From Streptomyces decoyicus (GTDB taxonomy: Bacteria; Actinomycetota; Actinomycetes; Streptomycetales; Streptomycetaceae), in the NCBI RefSeq assembly GCF_019880305.1, contig NZ_CP082301.1, positions 8,556,001 through 8,620,000 on the forward strand: a stretch of DNA of 64,000 nucleotides, read 5' to 3'. The notes under the pieces are model-generated. The model worked only from the letters and a program-made list of their open reading frames with translations. It was not told the origin of the DNA and did no database searches. Position 1 is the stretch's first letter, and each line of letters begins with the position of its first letter. Of this stretch, positions 1 to 8,465 are shown piece by piece. The translations under genes were made by a program, and so were the position numbers.

Positions 1-722
1 TGGTCCTCGCGCAGAACTCTCTCAAATACTCCCAAGGCTCGACGGATATGTGCCATAGCCGAGAAGGACAGTCCTTGGTACGCAAGGAAGAGGCCGGAAG
101 CAAGAAGACAACGCGCCTATGTGGGCCAGAAGATCTCGCTATACAGGCCACGTGTCAGAGGTACGCGGTGCGCGAGGCAGCACGTTTCTCAAATTGCTGA
201 TTGCCAGTTCACGGGGCTCGGTGATGAGTTCCGGAGTGCCATGTCGTCGAGTGCGCACCCTGCTCCCCGCACCCGCAGGGATGAGCCCGAGCTGGTCCGC
301 ACCACCCCGCACGCCACCGCCGCTCCGCGTACCCGCGGGGATGAGCTCACGCCGGTGTCGCGCGGGGACCTGCCGCGCGGCACGGGCTGGGCTGCGGGGT
401 GCGGGGTGCCTGGCATTTCGCGGTGTCAGGTGGGTGGCCGGGTGCTTGGCGGGGGGCCAAGTGTCCGGCCTGGGCAGCGTGGTGCCGTCTGTCGCCGGAC
501 CGGAACGCGTATTTTCGTCCGGCTTCGGCGGACGGTGTCATGGTCGGGGGGAGCGATGCACCGTCAGCACCACCAAAGCCGGACCTGTACCAGGAGACAA
601 GCCTCAGTCTTCGCGCAGGCAACCGTGTGCCGTGAGCTGAAACAAGCGGTTCTCGCGCGCTGCGCACAGTGAAACAGTGCAGTCAGCCTCTCGTGTGCGC
701 CGTCGCATGGCGCTGGAGATGG
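1..722. other. Left edge, no convincing gene apart from a CRISPR remnant
   Basis: No frame here shows sustained Streptomyces codon bias together with a recognisable domain. Open frames on both strands are arginine/proline-rich and look like chance GC-rich frames. The one structured element is the two-repeat CRISPR-like unit listed separately. About 350-480 is very G-rich and low in complexity. Confidence 0.6.
261..348. CRISPR. Two-repeat type I-E-like CRISPR remnant
   Basis: Two 28-nt units, at 261-288 and 321-348, share the core GCTCC-CGxACCCGCxGGGATGAG and are separated by a 32-nt non-repetitive spacer (289-320). Length, spacing and the short GC hairpin followed by GATGAG match the type I-E repeats common in Streptomyces. 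The copies differ at about six positions and there is no third repeat at 381. A GTGATGAGTTCC-like stretch at 221-232 could be a further decayed repeat. No cas gene lies in the window. Most likely an orphan, decayed array end; a chance pair is possible in such GC-rich DNA. Confidence 0.5.
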
Positions 723-1476
723 TCAGCCGGACACCAGGATCACCTGCCGGGTGTTGAGTTCCGGGAAGCTGTGGCTGACGACCACTTTGCATTCTCTATC
801 GGGGAAGGCGTAGCGGGTGGGCGTCCGCATAGATGGGACCGGCCACAGGGTCAGCCGTTACCTCCTCATGAAGTCCCCGCAACTCGCGGTTGTCGGGATG
901 CAGCGTGACCGCCTCGGCAAGCTCAGCAGTCAACTCCTCGGCCCACTCTGCCGAGTTGTCTGTCCACTGCGATGCCTGCGGCCGCAGGAGCGTCGCGCGC
1001 ATCAGGTTGGGGCGAGGACCTGCTGAAGAGTCCGCCGCAGCGTGGGGGAGGAGTGCGGTGAACTGGTCGTTGTGGCTGCGGATGTTGTAGGCCAGGTCCG
1101 TCAGGCAGGTGGCTTGCGGCTCGAGGAGGGCTTACCGAAGGGCCGGCTCGGTGGTTCCGGGGCGAGGTGGTGCTGGGAGTACTGGTGTGCAGCCGAGGGC
1201 GCGGCGGTAGAGGGCTGCGCGAGCTCGCCATGCCATCTTCAGCAACTCCGCGATGTGTTCCAGTTCTTCGGCTTTGGGGTGCTGTCGGCCGTTTTCGATT
1301 TAGAGGTAGTAGGGCTTGGAGACGCCGAGGCTTTTGGCGAAGAGCTCCGCGGAGATCCGGTCCCGGGGCCGGCCGGGCCCGCCGCTCGTGGTGCCCCGCC
1401 ACCCCACGTCCTGGGGTGTGCGCAGCTCACGGTGGTGGACAAGTAGGGCTTTGAGCAGGTCTTTTCGGTTCATCAT
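723..1476 (-). pseudogene. XRE-family helix-turn-helix regulator, broken by a stop and frameshifts
   Basis: Reading from the paired ATGs at 1471-1476, an N-terminal XRE-type helix-turn-helix is recognisable: ISAELFAKSLGVSKPYY, then IENGRQHPKAEELEHIAEL. Between these halves is an in-frame TAA (near 1300), exactly where a Ser/Lys normally sits. Frame changes then occur near 1135 and near 830. The downstream frames read LTDLAYNIRSHNDQF, HPDNRELRGLHEEV and finally VVVSHSFPELNTRQVILVSG before a TGA at 723-725. This is the layout of actinobacterial XRE regulators with a C-terminal ligand-binding-like region (MmyB-type or similar). Three separate lesions make recoding unlikely, so it is a decayed regulator. 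Confidence 0.65.
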
Positions 1477-1665
1477 GCGCTTGAGAAGCCCCTTCTGTGG
1501 CCGTCGCGGCCACGTGCCGCAACGTATTTCGGTAACCGAGTAGTGCCCCAACTTCACTTCCGTAAGAATTTTTGCCTGGTCATCCGCTGGTACCCGGTCG
1601 AGAATCACACCTCGGATGCGGAGTGTCGCGGGACGCCCCGTTCGCTCGACGGTGAGGGGATTCCC

Positions 1666-2451
1666 ATGCTCGACACGGCACCTGACACACACTCAGAAGG
1701 TGCGGGCAACGTCGTACGCCGCGTCATCGACGTACTGCACGCCTTACAGACCTGACAGCAACAGACAGGGCGAGCAGTACCCCTGCGCGAGGTCGCCTCG
1801 CAGACCGGCCTGACCAGCGGCACCGCCTGCCGCTACCTCCAGGCCCTGGTGGGCACCGGAAAAGTACGCCAGCCCCAACCACGAGGCGCCTACCTTGCTC
1901 GACTGGCACACCCCAGCACACAAACCACAACCCAGCCCCTCGCAAGCCATCCGCCGCACCCTGACCACCCTCCAAACCCGCACCGGCCAGACCGCCCTCC
2001 TCTACGCCCCCTTCCACCTGGGAGAGCACCCCGAGCGCCTCGCCGTCGAAATCCAATGGGGCATGCGGCCGGCCATCGACCACGACGCCCTGCACCTCGC
2101 CCCCCTGGGCATCGCCCCCCCCCAGGCCACGTCCTGGCAGCCGCCATGAAGAACCCCGGCATCCACATCGACACCCCACTGCGCGAAATCCGCCACACCG
2201 GATACGCGATTGGCCCCGCCGTCCTGGACGGATACCACGCCATCGCAGCACCCGTGTGGCGCGGAGCCACCGCGGCAGGCGCCGTCACCTTGATGCTGGC
2301 GCACCGGCAGACACAGTCACCCAGAACCCGAAACGACTGCATCAAAGCAGTGATGGACGCAGCCGACGCAATGAGCGGCCACCTCACCGAGGAATTGTCA
2401 AGACCTGTGGATCGATCTTGGTCAGGCCACAGTCTCGATGGGCGGGCGTGA
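1666..2451 (+). pseudogene. IclR-family transcriptional regulator, frameshifted
   Basis: From the ATG at 1666, NVVRRVIDVLHALQT resembles the start of an IclR winged helix-turn-helix, then a TGA stops it at 1753. In another frame the recognition region continues as PLREVASQTGLTSGTACRYL and QALVGTGKV. The effector-binding part is split again between frames: TALLYAPFHLGEHPERLAVE near 2000, then GYAIGPAVLDGYHAIAAPVW and GAVTLMLAH near 2200-2310, a typical IclR C-terminal domain. At least three frame changes are needed to join the parts, so this is a pseudogene. The last 20 codons do not look like IclR and may come from another element. Confidence 0.65.
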
Positions 2452-2608
2452 CTGATTTTTGATCTTCTTCTCGTTCGAGGTCCGCGCAAAGCGTCGCCCG
2501 AATGAGGAGCCGTGGCTGCCCGTGAAAACGGTGGCCCGACATGGTGCCTTCCCTCACTCACCCGTACGGTCAGTCGGCCGATCAGACAGTTCGCCGGGCG
2601 GCTGCCGG

Positions 2609-3181
2609 TCAGTCAGCGGGCAGGCCGAACCAGCGAAGGAGCACGGGTCGTGCGCCGTCGGGGGCGTCCTCGGGCCCGCGGGCATAGCGCGCGAGCAGGG
2701 CCAGATAGTCGTCATGGAATGCGTCCAGCTCACCCTTCGTGAGGTGGATGAGGCTGCGGGAACCCCGCATCCAGCCTTCGGACTCCGCCTGTCCGGCGGT
2801 GAACTGCCGGGCGAGCTCGACGTCCTCCTCCATCCTCATTCGGTCCAGCTCGGCCGACATGGCGCGCTCGGCCTCCGTGAGCTCACCCTGCGGCGGTCTG
2901 CGGATGTCGAGCCCGCGCACCCCGCGCCACCAGCGCTCCCGCCCGGTGGAGCGCTCGGGGATGTCCTCGGTGAGGCCACTGCGCTCCAGCATGCGCAGGT
3001 GGTAGCTGAGCGTCCCGGTGTTCTCGCCGAGGGCGGCGGCCAGCGTGGTTGAGGTGGCCGGGCCGGCCGCGCCGAGGTGGCGCAGGATACGCAGGCGCAG
3101 GGGGTGCGAGAGGGCCTTGAGGACCTCGGGGCTGTCGACCGTGCGCCGTCCTGCGGCTTCCGCTCTCCGCTCTTTCGTCAT
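2609..3181 (-). CDS. Winged-helix (ArsR-like) transcriptional regulator
   Basis: A 190-aa cytoplasmic DNA-binding protein. Residues about 18-90 form a winged helix-turn-helix of the ArsR/HTH_20 type: EVLKALSHPLRLRILRHL, LAAALGENTGTLSYHLRMLE, then a basic wing ending in GRERWWRG. The C-terminal half (95-190) is acidic and helical, probably for dimerisation. The gene is divergent from the secreted-protein gene at 3247, and the 65-bp gap holds a perfect 10-bp inverted repeat with a 10-nt spacer, a plausible operator for this protein. No cysteine metal site of classical ArsR is visible, so the ligand is unknown. The start at 3181 is the first in-frame ATG before the HTH; no strong ribosome binding site is visible. 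Confidence 0.85.
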   Translation of the reverse strand: MTKERRAEAAGRRTVDSPEVLKALSHPLRLRILRHLGAAGPATSTTLAAALGENTGTLSYHLRMLERSGLTEDIPERSTGRERWWRGVRGLDIRRPPQGELTEAERAMSAELDRMRMEEDVELARQFTAGQAESEGWMRGSRSLIHLTKGELDAFHDDYLALLARYARGPEDAPDGARPVLLRWFGLPAD

Positions 3182-3208
3182 GGCGGCAGTCTATCCAGAT
3201 AGCAGCGT

Positions 3209-3238
3209 TTTCTCTGCAAGAGTTCCTATGCAGAGAAA
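3209..3238. promoter_or_regulatory. Inverted repeat, probable operator of the divergent regulator
   Basis: TTTCTCTGCA at 3209-3218 and its exact reverse complement TGCAGAGAAA at 3229-3238 are separated by 10 nt. A further CTCTGCA follows at 3240-3246. The repeat is centred between the regulator start (3181) and the secreted-protein start (3247 or 3259), and the two arms are one helical turn apart (20 nt centre to centre). The expected role is autoregulation and control of the neighbour by the winged-helix protein; this is inferred from position and symmetry only. Confidence 0.6.
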
Positions 3239-3246
3239 GCTCTGCA

Positions 3247-3993
3247 ATGCTGGGGCGTATGACGCCGAACCGAGTGACCTTGAATCACACAGTCCGCCGC
3301 TTCACAAGTGCTGCTGCGGGGGCCCTGCTTGCCGGACTCGCCCTGGGCGCCGTACCCGCGCATGGAGCTGAACGGGCCGCGGATCTGCCCGAGTTCAACT
3401 TCTCCGCCTGTCCGACCGTCGATGAGCTGCCGGCGGGTGCGGACCCCGGGACCTGGCGCTGCGAGGTCATGCACGCCACGGGGCATCTGCGCATGGGCGC
3501 CATCGACGAGCCGCTCACCGAACCTATGAAGATCACCTTCGCGGAAGGCCGTGTGGACGGCGAATTCCGCCAGGTCTTCGGTGAGATGACCGCTGCGCCA
3601 ATCCGGGCGGGAGGCACCCCGTTGACCCTGACTCCGCAGTACGGTGGCTACTCGGACTTCCTGTCCGACGAGACCCGGCGCGGGGAGTTCGACATCAAGT
3701 TCGCCATAGGCTCGGCGCACGGGCTGCTGGCCCGGTCGTCGTCGGGCTGCTCGGTGGGCAGCGATGAGGACGCGGTCCACCTAGTGCTCAAGGACACCGA
3801 TCCCACCCGGGTGATATCCAGGGACCCCCTGGTCGTCGCCTTCGGTGCCCAGGACGCGGAGTTCGCCGCCCCGGGCGCTAGTGGCTGCGGCCCTCTGAGT
3901 CGCGCGCTCGACCGGGCCCTGGGCCTGCCGTCCGCGGCGGGGGCGAACGCCTTCAACATGGATGTCACGGTGGCCATCCGGTCCTACACGTAG
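3247..3993 (+). CDS. Secreted protein of unknown function
   Basis: A 248-aa protein with a Sec signal peptide: a basic start, then FTSAAAGALLAGLALGAVPA (about 20-39), with likely cleavage after AHGA near residue 43. An in-frame ATG at 3259 is an equally good start. The mature part has four or more cysteines (SACPTVDE, WRCEV, SGCSVG, SGCGPL) that could pair outside the cell. I do not recognise the fold; the middle looks beta-rich. It is divergent from a winged-helix regulator and shares an operator-like palindrome with it, so it is probably the regulator's main target. Confidence 0.75.
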   Translation: MLGRMTPNRVTLNHTVRRFTSAAAGALLAGLALGAVPAHGAERAADLPEFNFSACPTVDELPAGADPGTWRCEVMHATGHLRMGAIDEPLTEPMKITFAEGRVDGEFRQVFGEMTAAPIRAGGTPLTLTPQYGGYSDFLSDETRRGEFDIKFAIGSAHGLLARSSSGCSVGSDEDAVHLVLKDTDPTRVISRDPLVVAFGAQDAEFAAPGASGCGPLSRALDRALGLPSAAGANAFNMDVTVAIRSYT

Positions 3994-4041
3994 ACCCGTT
4001 CGGTGAGTAATCGTCAGTACCTGTGCGCCAGTTGCGGTGGT

Positions 4042-4365
4042 TCAGGCTGCGTGAACCTCGGAGCGTTCTACGAGGTGGCCGCGCTCGAAACGGGCTCCGG
4101 CCCTGACGAGGGCGACGAGGGGAGGTGCGTTCACGGCCCGCCAGCGGACTTGGGCGGACTCGACGAGCTTGAAGACCATCGCGAGGGCCGCCGCGCGGAA
4201 GCCGGCGCCCTTCGTGACCTTCGTCCGTAGCCGCACCGTCGCGAAGGTCGACTCGATGGGGTTGCTGGTCCGCAGGTGGATCCAGTGCTCGGCGGGGAAA
4301 TCGTAGAACGCCAGCAGCTCGGCCTCGTCATCGACGATCTTCTTGACGGCTTTGGGGAAACTTCG
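4042..4365 (-). mobile_element. IS256-family transposase, C-terminal remnant
   Basis: The reverse strand encodes the last ~108 residues of a mutator-type (IS256) transposase: FPKAVKKIVDDEAELLAFYD, HWIHLRTSNPIESTFATVRL, RTKVTKGAGFRAA, AMVFKLVESAQVRWRAVNAP. NPIESTFATVR is a hallmark of the family's C-terminal region. Similarity stops abruptly just upstream of FPKAV (about 4362) and the rest of the element is missing. No terminal inverted repeats were found. A dead insertion-sequence relic. Confidence 0.85.
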
Positions 4366-4789
4366 CCCCTGCGAAGTTCCGAGGAAAGTGGTATCGGTCC
4401 GGGAGACGTTAGCCCAGGTCAGAACGGTCCGGCAATGAACTGTCAGGGAGTGGCGCTCCACGGCGAGCCACCCACAGCAGGTTCTTCGTCTGCTGGTGGT
4501 ACAGCGCAAGCGGCTCGCTGACCTGCGGATATGGCAGCCGTGGGGATCTTGCCGGGCCTGCTGGCCCGGGAATGGTCCGGATCTTGACTGATGCAGACCT
4601 TGGGGGTGCGGCTCTGTTGGATTGGCCGTAGCCCGCCCGCTCCGAGCTGACGGTCCCACCTGGCACAGGTCGTAACCCGTGTCCTGGGGCGTCCAGCCGA
4701 AGCAGGGAGTGGCTCCCAAGGCCATCTCGGAGCCCTCAGTCCGGAGCCGTCCACACTGTCTGTGAGACACGTGTGAGAGCACGTGAGAC
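4366..4789. other. Unassigned stretch between IS relic and terminator
   Basis: No frame is convincing. A reverse frame reads QVSEPLALYHQQTKNLLWVA near 4455-4520 with reasonable codon bias, but I cannot place it in a family and it has no start or clean end. GTGAGA(C) motifs recur at 4760-4788. Probably scrambled insertion-sequence debris. Confidence 0.4.
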
Positions 4790-4825
4790 GAGAAGCCCCG
4801 CCGGAATGCTCCGGCGGGGCTTCTC
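4790..4825. terminator. Strong hairpin terminator
   Basis: A perfect 16-bp stem (GAGAAGCCCCGCCGGA, 4790-4805) with a 4-nt loop (ATGC) and its exact complement at 4810-4825. There is no U-tract, as usual for Streptomyces. The gene it served is unclear because both flanks are decayed; it can work in both directions. Confidence 0.8.
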
Positions 4826-5089
4826 CGCGCGGCGGGCTAGGACGGCGCGATGTCAGGCTCTGGCACTGTTGTACTCCGGCTCTCCGGCTTCGATCACACG
4901 GAGCAGGAACGCGGTGACGACACGTGTGCTACGGCAGATACGCAGCACACGGCATAAGAACTCCTCGCGACGGTCCAGGGTCGTACCCCTTCGCACGCGA
5001 GAACCCCAACGCGCTGGAAGCATCCTCCAAGCTCCCGGTTTTGTCCGAGGTGGCGTGGACGTAGGGCTATACCGGGCGCCCATCTCCGC

Positions 5090-5495
5090 GTGCGCGGAGA
5101 TGTTCCGCGCCTGTGGCTGCTCCCGGAGGACCACGAGACGCTCCGGACCGCGCAGCGCCACGCGGGCGACTCCGACCTGGCCGCTCTGCTTCATCGCGTC
5201 CCGCAACAACCGGTACGGGTGGGCGCCGGCTCCCTCGACGCCCAGGAAGTAACGACCTGTCGAATGCGATGGGGTCGCTCTGGTCGGACGGCAGGAAGCC
5301 GAGCACCTCGATCGTCTTCACGCCGGGAAGGGGCAGATCCGCGAGATCGCTGGCGTTCAGCACGACGGTGCGGCTCATTCGGAGCCTCGTAGCGCGAGCG
5401 ACTTCCTCGTATGGCACCTCGACGCCTTCAGCCTCGTGGATGCGCCGTTGCCGGATCCTGGCCCCATCGACGGCATGTACGAGATGAACCGGGTC
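5090..5495 (-). pseudogene. Ku-family DNA end-binding protein, fragment
   Basis: The reverse strand reads VHAVDGARIRQRRIHEAEGV and VPYEEVARATRL, then VVLNASDLADLPLPGVKTIE, VLGFLPSDQSDPIAFDRS. After a frame change near 5240 it continues LLRDAMKQSGQVGVARVALR and ERLVVLR. These match the middle and end of the bacterial Ku core: the PYEEV region, the DL-LPLP-K-IEVL strand, and LLR-A--SG-V-VA-V-LR. The N-terminal beta-barrel start is lost, the frame is broken, and beyond VVLR the sequence becomes unrelated. Ku normally pairs with LigD in non-homologous end joining, and Streptomyces often carries extra Ku genes near chromosome ends. This copy is dead. Confidence 0.7.
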
Positions 5496-5582
5496 TGGGC
5501 GGCCAACTCATGCAGCTGGGGCACGACGTGTTCCTCCCGTCGCAGCAGACAAGGTGACCTGGGGTTTTCGGATCCGACGAGG

Positions 5583-7532
5583 TCAGCCGGGGAGGGGGAT
5601 GAACAACAGGATGTTGTGGGCGGTGGCGGCGGTGTAGCAGGCAGTGCCGGGGAAGGTGGCGGTGTAGAAGGGGGTGGCGACGGCGAAGACGGGGACGACA
5701 GCGTTGTGGAGGGTGGCGGTGCCATTGGCGTCGGTGACGGCGGTGCCGAGGTTGACCGGGCCGAAGAGCGTGGTGGCGGTGAAGGTCACCGGCTGACCGG
5801 CCACCGGCATCCCCGAGGTGGTCGTCAGGGTGGCGCTGAGGGTGGGGATGTAGAACTCGGGCAGCGGGGTCAGCCGGAGCCGGATCGTGCCTGGCTGCGC
5901 GGTCAGCGTGGTGGGGGTGGGGTTCACGGTGACGGGGGTGCCGGCGGTGGAGCCGGTGAAGCAGCTGTCACCGCTATAGGTGGCGGTGAGGGTGCCGGTG
6001 GTCAGGGCGGTGGTGGTGAAGCAGGCCCGCCCCGATGCGTTGACGGGGACCATCTGGGTCTGGCTGTTGGGGAGGGTGAAGGTGACCGTGCCGGTCGGCA
6101 CGGAGGTGGTGGCTGGTGCCGGGGTGATGGTGGCGCACACGGTCACGCTCTGCCCGCAGGTGGAGGGGTTCGGCGTCACCGACAGCGTCGTCGTTGTGGG
6201 GTTGGGGCTCACGGTGACGGAGGTGGGGTTGCCGTTCACGGTCGTGGTGAACGTACCCGCGGTGTAGGTGTGGGTGGTCTGCCCGCTCCCGGTGGCGTTC
6301 AGGGGGACGGTGACCGTGGGGCTGGCGTCCCCGAAGTCCACCACCGCCGTCCCGTTGGGAGTCCCCCCGGAAATGTTGAATGTCACCGGCTGCCCGCACA
6401 CCGGCGACGCCGGTGAGGTCGTCACCGTCAACGGCGAAATCTCCGTCACGTTGGCCGAATTGGCGTTGGTGACGTAGACATTGCTGTTCTGCGCCGCCGC
6501 CACCGAGAACGGGAACGCGCCGACGGGGACGGTGGCCAGGACGGTGTTCGTGGTGTTGCTGATCACCGTCACGTTGTTGGAATTGCTGTTGCCGACGTAG
6601 ACGTTGCCGGTTGGCGCCACCGCCACTCCGAACGGGCCCCCGCCGGTGGGGACGGTGGCCAGGACCGTGTTCGTGGCGCTGTCGATCACTGTCACGTTGT
6701 TGGAAGCGGTGTTGGTGACGTAGACGTTGCCGTTCGGCGCCACCGCGATCACTCCCGGGACCGTGCCGGCGGGGACGGTGGCCAGGACGGTGTTCGTGGC
6801 GCTGTCGATCACCGTCACGTTGTTCGAGGTCTGGTTGGCGATGTAGACGTTGCCGTTCGGCGCCACCGCCGCCGCGCCCGGGAAGCCACCGGTGGGGAGG
6901 GTGGTCAGGACGGTGTTCGTGGCGCTGCTGATCACCGTCACGGTGTTCGCGTTCCGGTTCGCGACGTAGACGTTGCCGTTCGCAGCCACCGCCACCGCGT
7001 CCGGGACCGCGCCGACGGGGACGGTGGCCAGGACGGCGTTCGTGGCGCTGCTGATCACCGTCACGTTGTTCGAAGTGCTGTTGGCGACGTAGACGTTGCC
7101 GTTCGGCGCCACCGCCAGTGCGAACGGGCCCCCGCCGGTGGGGAGGGTGGTCAGGACGGTGTTCGTGGCGCTGCTGATCACCGTCACGTTGTTCGAGCTC
7201 TGGTTGGTGACGTAGACGTTGCCGTTCGGCGCCACCGCGATCATGGCCGGGTTCGAACCGGTGGGGACGGTGGCCAGGACGGTGTTCGTGGTGCTGCTGA
7301 TCACCGTCACGTTGTTGGAATTGGCGTTGCCGACGTAGACGTTGCTGTTCGGCGCCACCGTCACCGCCAGCGGGCTCGTGCCCGCCGGGATCGTCACCGT
7401 GGAGAACGCCGCACTGAAGGGCGCGACCGCAAGCCCCCGTACCGCGGCCACCTCGGATCCACCGGCCGGTACAACCGGCCGGACCCCGCCGGCTACCGCC
7501 GGAGCTCCCCACCAACCCGTAATCGGTTCCAT
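5583..7532 (-). CDS. YVTN beta-propeller protein with Ig-like C-terminal domains
   Basis: A 649-aa protein. Residues about 45-375 hold eight ~41-residue repeats of the YVTN/NHL-like propeller type, with cores such as VAPNGNVYVTN, NNVTVISSATNTVLATVP. Residues about 380-649 form two or three Ig-like (Big/PKD-type) modules with paired cysteines (SPVCGQPVTF, PSTCGQSVTVC, SGRACFTT, GDSCFTG, GTACYTA), which suggests an extracellular, disulfide-bonded protein. However, the N-terminus (MEPITGWWGAPAVAGG) has no signal peptide, and none lies just upstream in frame, so export would need another route or the true N-terminus has been lost. No transmembrane segment. Likely role: surface or matrix interaction, by family inference only. 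A shorter, broken YVTN protein lies at 43.4-44.4 kb. Confidence 0.8.
   Translation of the reverse strand: MEPITGWWGAPAVAGGVRPVVPAGGSEVAAVRGLAVAPFSAAFSTVTIPAGTSPLAVTVAPNSNVYVGNANSNNVTVISSTTNTVLATVPTGSNPAMIAVAPNGNVYVTNQSSNNVTVISSATNTVLTTLPTGGGPFALAVAPNGNVYVANSTSNNVTVISSATNAVLATVPVGAVPDAVAVAANGNVYVANRNANTVTVISSATNTVLTTLPTGGFPGAAAVAPNGNVYIANQTSNNVTVIDSATNTVLATVPAGTVPGVIAVAPNGNVYVTNTASNNVTVIDSATNTVLATVPTGGGPFGVAVAPTGNVYVGNSNSNNVTVISNTTNTVLATVPVGAFPFSVAAAQNSNVYVTNANSANVTEISPLTVTTSPASPVCGQPVTFNISGGTPNGTAVVDFGDASPTVTVPLNATGSGQTTHTYTAGTFTTTVNGNPTSVTVSPNPTTTTLSVTPNPSTCGQSVTVCATITPAPATTSVPTGTVTFTLPNSQTQMVPVNASGRACFTTTALTTGTLTATYSGDSCFTGSTAGTPVTVNPTPTTLTAQPGTIRLRLTPLPEFYIPTLSATLTTTSGMPVAGQPVTFTATTLFGPVNLGTAVTDANGTATLHNAVVPVFAVATPFYTATFPGTACYTAATAHNILLFIPLPG
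6430..7405 (-). repeat. Eight ~123-bp tandem repeats inside the propeller gene
   Basis: The propeller blades are encoded by tandem units of about 123 bp that stay nearly identical at DNA level. The phrase 'accgtcacgttgttgga' and close variants recur once per unit. Such similarity allows unequal recombination, so blade number may vary between strains. Confidence 0.8.
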
Positions 7533-7825
7533 GACAAACCTCTCTCAGCTGAGAGGGCCGCCCAAGAACTCCCACCGGGGCCCGCGTCGCACGGCGCCGG
7601 TATACGCGAACCGGATCACCGCTTGCACACCGGGACAGAAAGAGGGCACGCCGACATGTACCACGCACCCGCGCACCACAGGGGTTGCCCATCTCTCCCC
7701 GGAGAGATGGGCAACCCACCGGAAAACGGTCCCCACCATTAACCCGAAATGGCCAATAGAGCACCACCGCATTGACGCGAATATCACCCGGACAGACCAA
7801 TACGCAGCCCAACCGGGGCACGCCG

Positions 7826-8150
7826 TACGAGACGACGAACTGCCGAAGAACGACGAGGACGGTGAAGAGACGGTGCTGCACGCCACCCGCATGACCCTGG
7901 GTCTGCTGACCCAGCGAATCGGGCAGCTTACCGACCAGATCCAGGACCTGGAAGGCCGCCTGGCCCGGCTCGTGGAACGCCACGCCCCGCAGCTGCTCAA
8001 TGTGGTGGGCATCGGGCCGGACACGGCCGTCACTTTGCTGATCACGATGGAGGCCAACCCGGAACCTCTGCACAGTGAGGCGAGATTGTTCGATGCCTCA
8101 AACGCTACGCCGCCCGCGAGGTGTTCCACCTGGTCAGGCCCACACAGCCA
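7826..8150 (+). mobile_element. IS110-family transposase remnant with internal deletion
   Basis: The forward strand encodes LLTQRIGQLTDQIQDLEGRL, HAPQLLNVVGIGPDTAVTLL, ITMEANPEPLHSEA, closely matching the middle of the intact IS110 transposase at 42.1-43.3 kb (LLAQRIDQLTGQIRDLE, GIGPDSAATLLITM). It then jumps, with a frame change, to RCLKRYAAREVFHLVR, the C-terminal part of the same protein. The N-terminal catalytic DEDD region and the segment between the two parts are missing, so this copy is inactive. Confidence 0.8.
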
Positions 8151-8465
8151 TGACCTCCGTCATAGGGGCAGTGTTGTGAGATCTGAGAGCGTGAAGGGGG
8201 TGAGTGAGATATCGGCACACCCTGCAAGGCCCCGCCCTGATGGGCCAGATGACGCCCGGTCCTGATCACGAGCAAGGCACCCGCGTCCGTACCGGCGGGT
8301 CATGGTGAGCTACGACGAGCCGGGTCACCCGGTCGTCCACGTCGTCTCCACGGTGAGAGCACGGAGTGGTCGACCGCGTCCTCGGTGAGGGGCAGACGGC
8401 CGGCGCCGGGCTGGTCGGACGGCAGCCTGATTCCCTCTTCAGGCTGGCGAGCCGGCCCCGGGGTT
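8151..8465. other. Intergenic stretch with no recognisable gene
   Basis: I see no frame with a credible product, and no RNA gene or clear terminator. It follows the IS110 remnant and precedes the 3' end of the reverse-strand decarboxylase gene. Confidence 0.5.

Noticed and set aside
5974..8073. A 699-codon reverse frame across the YVTN gene
   Set aside because: Shifted-frame shadow of the propeller repeats; repetitive RQRLRRQ-type sequence without meaning.
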